From contig CAZJFS010000124.1 in the NCBI GenBank assembly GCA_964545075.1, positions 1 through 13,405 on the forward strand: DNA of 13,405 nucleotides, in the 5' to 3' direction. The stretch is from DAOPXV01 sp035352535 (lineage in GTDB: Bacteria; Muiribacteriota; UBA9980). The notes below the pieces were generated by a model. The model did no database searches. It was not told the DNA's origin and was given only the letters and a program-made list of their open reading frames with translations. Positions 9,301 to 13,405 of this stretch are shown here, piece after piece. A program made the position numbers and the translations under genes. Within the stretch, counting starts at the first letter, position 1; each line of letters begins with the position of its first letter.

Positions 9301-11351
9301 GCGAGACTTCCAAAGCCGACAAGACTTACACTATAACCGTAACACGCCAGGACCAGGCGGCGGGGCTTACGGCGCTCACCTTGAAGGACACGTCAAATAA
9401 CGTTATAGCCATCTCGCCGTCGTTCACCCAAAACACTTTAAGCTACACGGCAAGCGCATCTTACGACGCGAGCTCGGTTACATTCACTCCGGCGGTCGCG
9501 ACCGGAACGATACTCGTAAACGGAAATACCACCGGAAACGGAAATCTTTCACCGGCCATAGCGCTTAACGTCGGCCAGAACAGCATACTGATCACCGTGA
9601 GCGAAACCGGAAAACTCGACAAGATTTATACCGTAGTCATAACACGTCAGGACCAGGCGGCGGGCATGAGCTCGCTCACCATAAAAGACAACGCCGGCGC
9701 CACTCTCAGCTTAAGCCCTCAATTCTCTCAGACCGTAGTTTCTTATACCGCCAACGTTTCGAATACGATAACGTCCGTGACGGCCAAACCAGTCTTCGCC
9801 GCCGGAACCATGACGATCAACGCAGCCCCCATATTAAGTAATGCTACTTCTAACGCCATAGCCGTTTCAACCGGTCAGAACTCGTTAACGCTGATCGCAA
9901 AAGAGGATGGAAAAGCCGATAAAACTTACACCATAGTAATAACGAAACAGGACCAGACCGCTGGGCTCACCTCGCTTACGCTTGGCGGCGGAAACGGCCT
10001 GAACCCGGGGTTCAATAAAGACGTCATCAATTATACTTCCAGCGTCCTAAACAGCGTAACTTCAATTACCGTCACGCCGGCATCGGCCGCCGGAACATCT
10101 ATAAAGGTCAATAACACATCCGTCGCGAGCGGATCCACGTCCAACGCTATAAACCTCAATATCGGTTTAAACAATATAATTATCACCGTAAGCGAAACAG
10201 GAAAAGCCGATAAAACTTACACGGTCGCGATCACGAGAGCGGATCAGGCCGTGGGGCTTTCAACTCTCGTCTTAAAGGATGCCGGAAGCAATACTATCGC
10301 TATATCGCCGGCTTTCGCCACAAACACTTTAAGCTATACGGCTAACGCCGCATACAACATAAGCTCCGCCACCGTCACTCCGACGGCCGCGACAGGTTCG
10401 ATAAAAGTGAACGCAAACACGGTCGTAACCGGAAATCCTTCGCCCGCGATTGATCTCGCCGTCGGTTCAAATACGATCACGATCACTTCCAGCGAGCCCG
10501 ATAAAGCCGATAAAATCTATACCATCACGGTTACCAGGCGTGATATTTCAGCGGGCCTCACCGGACTTACGCTCAAGGATTCGCAGAGCGTAACCGCCAC
10601 ACTGACGCCTTCATTCGTTCAGGCCACGACTTCTTACACCGCGAACGTATTAAACATCATAACATCGGTTAAAGTAACGCCGGCAGCTTCCGCTGGAACG
10701 ATTACCGTCAACGGGACGTCAATACAAAGCGGAAATGAATCCGGAACCATCTCCGTAAATGTCGGCTCAAACAACATAAGCATCGTCGTCACGGAAACCG
10801 GAAAAGACCCCAGAACATACACTTTAAACGTAATTAAGGCAGGCCCGCTGACCTTAACTTCGTCCGATATAACCGACGGACAGCAGATGGCGCTCACATT
10901 CGCCGACTCATCTCAGGGAGCGGGAGCCCTTAACAAATCGCCGGCTTTCAGTTGGTCGAACGTTCCGGCGAACGCAAAAAGCCTTATCCTCGTTTGTCGC
11001 GACGATATGCTGACGCCGGATGTTATTATGGACGACACCATACACTGGCTGGTTTATAATATACCGGTGACCTCCACCGGTATAGCGCTGGGAGCCGATA
11101 AAACGTCAACGATTAGCGTACTGCCTTCAGGAACGGTCAATCAGGGCCTCAATTATAAAAACGTCAACGGCTATGATGGCCCCAAGCCTCCGATCGGAGT
11201 GACCCATAATTACCATATCGCTCTTATAGCCGTAAAAGACGCTACCGTATTCCCTGCCGATCAGACCATATGGTATTTCGCGTCCATACTTCAAGACCAA
11301 TCCAAAATAGCGGGCCAGGTCGAACTCAGTCCCGTCTTTACTGGAAAATAG
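6384..11351 (+). CDS. Large repeat lipoprotein: chitobiase-like modules, eight cadherin-like repeats, C-terminal PEBP domain
   Basis: The product is 1655 residues. The signal peptide MKTIFRN, a hydrophobic core and the lipobox VSGC place the lipidated Cys at 28; no Asp follows at +2. Residues 29-289 are a mixed region I do not recognise. Chitobiase/hexosaminidase C-terminal-like modules (FSPAGGSY ... IKYTTDGTNP ... LKAIA) lie at about 290-367, 537-615 and 618-695; between the first and second is a beta-rich unknown domain. Residues 699-1487 hold eight cadherin-like beta-sandwich repeats (PF12733 type, by pattern), each starting LTALxL and ending in a KTYTITITRQ-like strand. Residues 1489-1655 resemble bacterial PEBP proteins (YbhB/YbcL): SPAFSW at 1519, RDD at 1539, HW at 1554, NGYDGPKPP near 1595-1603 and His1608. 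The repeats suggest a rigid extended stalk on the outer surface, with the PEBP domain as a binding tip; that role is inferred. It is followed 41 bases later by another lipoprotein gene. The promoter was not found. Confidence 0.87.
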   Translation: MKTIFRNIIFKSALFLAFLLIAANVSGCGGDGGNGPVTPVTDTGASTEPKSIEITGRIGSTSSAPSSSPGRQSDFQSINSIAVSDENDEKIPGATAVYRGLNSFRVTAPLDTESKYILVAVKNPSGQIIYKNLLGRLPKKSDISASVLKVSGVKINEETTVKSLLVLNDRSKLPQTYIATADTFDKTQFEKDVDAAINDADGTRVITPLTTALKTVLTTPDQSAETARSTFLKSVESLIEAFAKVTKATSSGSSILIGGRIISAQSEITSYDLAEINTKIKSAIRLIAAIPIFSPAGGSYETAPKITISTNTAGATIKYTTDGTNPSQTNGEIYQGDIILSQSATLKAIAIMSGFIDSDVSSATYVITGPAVSPLNLDNITVGSPSQTIGNIYTLAGGQAAQTINTSTPYFEFNFKRADNLSFVIDQPASLKLKIAVTMTKNSSTTSSIFVYNYTPETGEKLFTNEFSALQVTANSIKFNVKETSTLFLENAAYNIAVNALEGVSYTNANSQTYSFTLASNVGGNVTIAGVESKLQPPAITPSGGIYSSTQQVSIIHADALATIKYTIDGSDPGASSGTNYSAPVSITQNTTLKAIALKAGRLDSDIVTSVYYIKAANPVFSPAAGSFESVQNVTVTSLTMGASIYYTEDGSVPTVASTLYSGPISVSSTKTIKAIAIKTGMNSSDIVTAEYVLQAKALTALSVKENSNGSGSELLTGFSGSTSSYSINIPTSLTGVKVAPTAASGTTFKVMLAGVEKANGVLDNLAAGVNTVSVIVSESGKTSRTYSIIITRQELSAGLTALSLTGVSLTPAFSSAVTSYTASVSMNITSTTVKPTADNGAITVNSNQVASGNNSSPIALNFGVNTITIAVSESGKASKTYTITITRQQEAEGLTALVVRDVNNATLSLTPAFAQSTASYSLNVGNAIPSITLTPSVIAGTIKVNGTSVTSGAASQAINLNFGANTVTITVSETSKADKTYTITVTRQDQAAGLTALTLKDTSNNVIAISPSFTQNTLSYTASASYDASSVTFTPAVATGTILVNGNTTGNGNLSPAIALNVGQNSILITVSETGKLDKIYTVVITRQDQAAGMSSLTIKDNAGATLSLSPQFSQTVVSYTANVSNTITSVTAKPVFAAGTMTINAAPILSNATSNAIAVSTGQNSLTLIAKEDGKADKTYTIVITKQDQTAGLTSLTLGGGNGLNPGFNKDVINYTSSVLNSVTSITVTPASAAGTSIKVNNTSVASGSTSNAINLNIGLNNIIITVSETGKADKTYTVAITRADQAVGLSTLVLKDAGSNTIAISPAFATNTLSYTANAAYNISSATVTPTAATGSIKVNANTVVTGNPSPAIDLAVGSNTITITSSEPDKADKIYTITVTRRDISAGLTGLTLKDSQSVTATLTPSFVQATTSYTANVLNIITSVKVTPAASAGTITVNGTSIQSGNESGTISVNVGSNNISIVVTETGKDPRTYTLNVIKAGPLTLTSSDITDGQQMALTFADSSQGAGALNKSPAFSWSNVPANAKSLILVCRDDMLTPDVIMDDTIHWLVYNIPVTSTGIALGADKTSTISVLPSGTVNQGLNYKNVNGYDGPKPPIGVTHNYHIALIAVKDATVFPADQTIWYFASILQDQSKIAGQVELSPVFTGK
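7251..8468 (+). repeat. Three chitobiase C-terminal-like modules, interrupted by an unknown domain
   Basis: Modules lie at 7251-7484, 7992-8228 and 8235-8468, each about 78-79 codons. Each has a PxFSPAGGxY-type opening, a central (I)xYTxDGxxP core and a closing TLKAIA..G...SD strand. The second and third are directly adjacent. The gap 7485-7985 encodes about 165 Ser/Thr/Asn-rich residues with alternating beta pattern that I cannot assign. Such modules usually accompany carbohydrate-active or surface proteins as beta-sandwich spacers. Confidence 0.75.
8478..10844 (+). repeat. Eight tandem cadherin-like beta-sandwich repeats, period near 300 bases
   Basis: Repeat starts fall at 8478, 8781, 9066, 9366, 9666, 9966, 10257 and 10557, spaced 303, 285, 300, 300, 300, 291 and 300 bases. 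Each opens with LTALxLKD or a variant, has a central G(T)IxVN segment and closes with VSExGKADKTYTITITRQDQAAG or a variant, here given as pattern. DNA conservation is highest at the repeat junctions: ggaccaggcggcggg occurs at both the 9366 and 9666 boundaries. The first repeat is the most divergent. This is intragenic duplication, not a mobile or CRISPR repeat. Confidence 0.85.
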
Positions 11352-11382
11352 AGATATTTCATTTTTCTTAAATTAATCCGAT

Positions 11383-11424
11383 ATATTAAACCATGAGAAA
11401 TAAAAAAAATTCATGGTTTAATAT
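11383..11424 (+). promoter_or_regulatory. Perfect 14-bp inverted repeat over the start codon of the small lipoprotein gene
   Basis: Arms ATATTAAACCATGA (11383-11396) and TCATGGTTTAATAT (11411-11424) are exact reverse complements around a 14-base A-rich loop. The first candidate ATG (11393) is inside the left arm, and the second (11423) begins in the last two bases of the right arm. There is no T-run after it, so it is not a standard terminator. It could be an mRNA structure controlling initiation or an operator for a dimeric regulator. The sequence alone does not separate these. Confidence 0.6.
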
Positions 11425-12199
11425 GCCGCGTTTTAGCATTTTCATTGTTCTGGCGCTTTTCGCGACCATGAATTCCGGCTGCCCGCACGGGCATATGCAG
11501 ACATATGTTTCCATAGTGCCAGGCTCGATCTCCGGTACAGTCAGGACGTTCGACGGTTCTTCCATCTCAAACGCAATGGTTTTTTTAGCCGGCGACAGCC
11601 TATTATCGGACAAAAAAGTCCTGAAGCAAGTTAAAACGGGGGGCGGGTTTTCATTCGACAACCTCGACCCCGGCCGCTATTATATAGCCGCCTATATAGA
11701 CACCAAAAACGACGGCACTTATACGATAGGCGAAGATTATCTCGGCGGAAAGCTCGTGGATAAATGGGATCTGGACAATACTTACTACCCGGAAGTTTTA
11801 GAGGGCCGGGACACCGTAATAGATATACCGCTTTTAGCGCCGATGAAAATGAGCGCCATAGAAAACGGCACTAACGCCGTAAGCCTTAATCCGGATTTCA
11901 AATGGGACGCGTGTTCGGGCGCCGCTTTTTACCGATTGCGCGTAACGTCGAGAACGCAATCGTACTGGGTGATCGACACGCCTCTGACCTCTAAAACATA
12001 CGGAATTTCTTCTCAAACAGGTGAAACGCTTATAACTCCGGCGACGCAACTTGCCGAAGATTCAGAATATTTCTGGACGGTCATCGCCTATAAAGAAAGT
12101 TTCGTCCCGATCGCTTACGGCGATATTTCAAGGTTTTTCACGATAGCAACCAGAAAATTCATTGAATATAAGAATTTCACCGATCTCAATTATAAGTAA
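11393..12199 (+). CDS. Small lipoprotein with carboxypeptidase-regulatory-like and Fn3-like domains
   Basis: The product is 268 residues from the ATG at 11393. The N-terminus is a lipoprotein signal: basic RNKK, a hydrophobic core (FSIFIVLALF) and the lipobox MNSGC with the lipidated Cys at 30. Residues 44-150 resemble a carboxypeptidase-regulatory-like/SpaA-type beta sandwich: GSISGTV opening, GGGFSFDNLDPGRYYIAAY core. A loop DTKNDGTYTIGED (103-115) follows; similar acidic loops in this family can bind calcium. Residues 155-250 look like an Fn3-type domain (NPDFKWDACSGAAFYRLRV ... YFWTVIAY). Neither possible start (11393, or 11423 giving MPRFSIF with the Cys at 20) has a recognisable Shine-Dalgarno, and both are caught in a perfect hairpin. 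It lies 41 bases after the large lipoprotein gene on the same strand and is probably co-transcribed. A role as a surface or scaffold component beside that lipoprotein is inferred. Confidence 0.8.
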   Translation: MRNKKNSWFNMPRFSIFIVLALFATMNSGCPHGHMQTYVSIVPGSISGTVRTFDGSSISNAMVFLAGDSLLSDKKVLKQVKTGGGFSFDNLDPGRYYIAAYIDTKNDGTYTIGEDYLGGKLVDKWDLDNTYYPEVLEGRDTVIDIPLLAPMKMSAIENGTNAVSLNPDFKWDACSGAAFYRLRVTSRTQSYWVIDTPLTSKTYGISSQTGETLITPATQLAEDSEYFWTVIAYKESFVPIAYGDISRFFTIATRKFIEYKNFTDLNYK

Positions 12200-12229
12200 G
12201 GCGGAATTTATTGAATTTTGATTTAAAAG

Positions 12230-12276
12230 AAAAAGAGGCTGTTTCAAAAGTTATCTTTTGGGACAGCCTCTTTTTT
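12230..12276. terminator. Bidirectional intrinsic terminator between convergent genes
   Basis: The 13-bp arms AAAAAGAGGCTGT (12230-12242) and ACAGCCTCTTTTT (12263-12275) pair perfectly. Eight more pairs, two of them G-T, continue inward to a TTAT loop (12251-12254), for 21 bp in all. T-runs follow on the plus strand (12271-12276), and TTTTT-C-TTTT follows on the minus strand, so it can end both the small lipoprotein transcript and the aldehyde dehydrogenase transcript. Confidence 0.88.
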
Positions 12277-12309
12277 ATTTTTATTCTTCGAATCGATTTC
12301 AGCCTGTTG

Positions 12310-13405
12310 TCACACTATCCGGAAATAGTCTATCAATACGCACCGGCGCTCGCGCGTAAAGCTCTTCGGAGTGGTGCAGCCCTCGCCGGTCGGGCCGGCG
12401 ATGGTAAGCGTCGTATGGCCTTCGCCGTTAAAGCCGAGCCCCGAAAATGACGGGCCGTTTTTAACGAATATGGTCGTATTGATGCGCGAAGCCATTTTAT
12501 GAAGGTTTTCGATGCTGTGAGAATGCATCATGGCGGTATGGAAATATCCGTGCTCCGCAACGATAGCGATATCGATGGCTTCGTCTATGTTGGAAGCGCG
12601 TACCAGCGGCAGGATGGGCATAAGCATCTCTTCCTCGACGAAAGGATGGTTGCGATCGACCTCGGCTATTATAAGCTTTATTTCGTCGGAAACGTGAATT
12701 CCGATTTCCTTTAAAATAACCTTGGCGTCTTTTCCGCACCATTTACGGATGAGCTGGCCATTGGAATCGAAAACCACCTTCATTACTTTCGTAATCTCTT
12801 CGCCCTTGAGTTCAAAAGCGCCATGCTGTTTCATTTTTTCTCGTACTTTATCAAAAACGGGGTTTAAAATTATACATTCCTTTTCAGCAATGCACATTAT
12901 GTTATTGTCAAAAGAAGCGCCGTTGACAACGTCTTTTGCCGCTTTGTCAAGATCGGCCGTTTCATCGATGACGACAGGCGGATTTCCGGGGCCGGCCGCG
13001 ATGACCTTTTTCCCGCACGAAAACGCAACCTTTACGACGCCGGGACCGCCAGTTACGCAAACGAGTTTGACGTCCTCATGGCGCATCAATTCAGTGGACG
13101 CTTCCATTGAAGGATTTTCAATGGTATTTATAAGGTTTCCGGGACCGCCGACGGAAATTATAGCGTCATTTAATATGGAAACCATTTTGATACAGCAGTT
13201 TTTCGCGTTCGGATGAAAACCAAAAACAACCGTATTTCCAGCTGAAAGCATGGTAATGGAATTGTTTATAACAGTGGCGACTGGATTCGTCGAAGGAGTG
13301 ATGGACGCTATCACGCCATATGCTCCGCGTTCCTCGAGCATCAGGCCATGGTCGCCCGAAATCGCTTTAGGTTCAAGATATTCGGGACCCGGAGTTTTTT
13401 TAGCC
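12310..13405 (-). CDS. eutE: CoA-acylating aldehyde dehydrogenase, EutE/PduP family, N-terminus beyond right edge
   Basis: The frame is open to the right edge, giving 364 visible residues including about 21 before the internal Met at 13341 (AKKTPGPEYLEP...). Family members are about 460-470 residues, so roughly 100 are missing. The enzyme oxidises an aldehyde to acyl-CoA with NAD+ and CoA, or runs in reverse in fermentation. The segments TPSTNP, TGGPGVV, AGPGNPP and VDETADL are typical of EutE/PduP. The catalytic Cys is in CIAEK (codon at 12894-12892), in the family context GASFDNNxxCIAEK. HPFVEEEMLMPILPLVR, FVKNGPS, PTGEGCTT and RRCVL also match. Whether acetaldehyde (EutE) or propionaldehyde (PduP) is used cannot be told. 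The N-terminal tail that would show microcompartment targeting lies outside the window, and no shell gene is visible. The symbol denotes the family. It converges on the lipoprotein genes and shares their terminator. Confidence 0.9.
   Translation of the reverse strand, partial: AKKTPGPEYLEPKAISGDHGLMLEERGAYGVIASITPSTNPVATVINNSITMLSAGNTVVFGFHPNAKNCCIKMVSILNDAIISVGGPGNLINTIENPSMEASTELMRHEDVKLVCVTGGPGVVKVAFSCGKKVIAAGPGNPPVVIDETADLDKAAKDVVNGASFDNNIMCIAEKECIILNPVFDKVREKMKQHGAFELKGEEITKVMKVVFDSNGQLIRKWCGKDAKVILKEIGIHVSDEIKLIIAEVDRNHPFVEEEMLMPILPLVRASNIDEAIDIAIVAEHGYFHTAMMHSHSIENLHKMASRINTTIFVKNGPSFSGLGFNGEGHTTLTIAGPTGEGCTTPKSFTRERRCVLIDYFRIV

Noticed and set aside
8478..10844. Regular 300-base repeats as a CRISPR or mobile repeat array
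   Set aside because: The repeats are in frame within one open reading frame, diverged, and encode a known beta-sandwich pattern.
11352..11392. TATATT near 11383 as a -10 box for the small lipoprotein gene
   Set aside because: No acceptable -35 lies 16-18 bases upstream, and the start would fall within the hairpin or coding region.
12230..12276. Hairpin as a miniature transposon or IS end
   Set aside because: The arms pair around a four-base loop with no element between them and no visible target duplication; the T-runs on both sides explain it as a terminator.
12211..12450. Small plus-strand reading frame of 79 codons
   Set aside because: It reads through the terminator hairpin and overlaps the aldehyde dehydrogenase in antisense; no ribosome site or recognisable product.
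12722..13216. Plus-strand frame of 164 codons opposite the aldehyde dehydrogenase
   Set aside because: The minus strand encodes a clear EutE/PduP protein with its catalytic motif; the plus frame is its shadow.

Overview
The window carries five protein-coding genes, two of them cut by its edges. Nearly every product carries a visible export signal. The exception is the right-hand gene, a cytosolic-type enzyme whose N-terminus lies outside the window. Two lipoprotein signal peptides, moderate base composition with AT-rich intergenic gaps, and very large beta-sandwich repeat lipoproteins suggest a bacterium with a Gram-negative-type envelope, possibly from a poorly cultured phylum. No rRNA, tRNA, informational gene or phage/IS gene is present to place it, so taxonomy stays open.

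Layout. Positions 1-4577, minus strand: two genes in a tight pair. The first is an exported protein with a VIT domain, a von Willebrand A domain and Ig-like modules (2214-4577). The second, overlapping its stop codon by 14 bases, is an exported TPR-type helical repeat protein that runs off the left edge (1-2227). Positions 4578-4832 are an AT-rich divergent promoter region with a plausible sigma70-type promoter for each direction. Positions 4833-6200, plus strand: an exported gluzincin-like zinc metalloprotease (HEMGH plus a downstream EGWAEF) with a charged, probably coiled-coil tail, followed by an intrinsic terminator.

Positions 6384-11351, plus strand: a 1655-residue lipoprotein. In order it has an N-terminal region, three chitobiase-C-terminal-like modules with a roughly 165-residue unknown domain after the first, eight cadherin-like beta-sandwich repeats of about 100 residues, and a C-terminal domain recognisable as PEBP (YbhB/YbcL family). 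Positions 11393-12199, plus strand: a second lipoprotein with a carboxypeptidase-regulatory-like/SpaA-type domain and an Fn3-like domain. A perfect 14-bp inverted repeat covers both of its possible start codons. A 21-bp hairpin, usable as a terminator in both directions, separates it from the convergent right-hand gene (12310-13405, minus), a CoA-acylating aldehyde dehydrogenase of the EutE/PduP family whose N-terminus is outside the window.

How the parts may fit: the VIT-VWA protein, TPR protein, protease and lipoproteins look like an envelope or cell-surface module (adhesion, scaffold assembly, proteolytic processing). That is inferred from co-location and domain type only. The aldehyde dehydrogenase is a fermentative enzyme, convergent to this group, and shows no obvious functional link to it. 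I see no defence system, CRISPR array, mobile element or RNA gene. The most notable items are the repeat lipoprotein ending in a PEBP domain and the hairpin over the start of the following lipoprotein gene.
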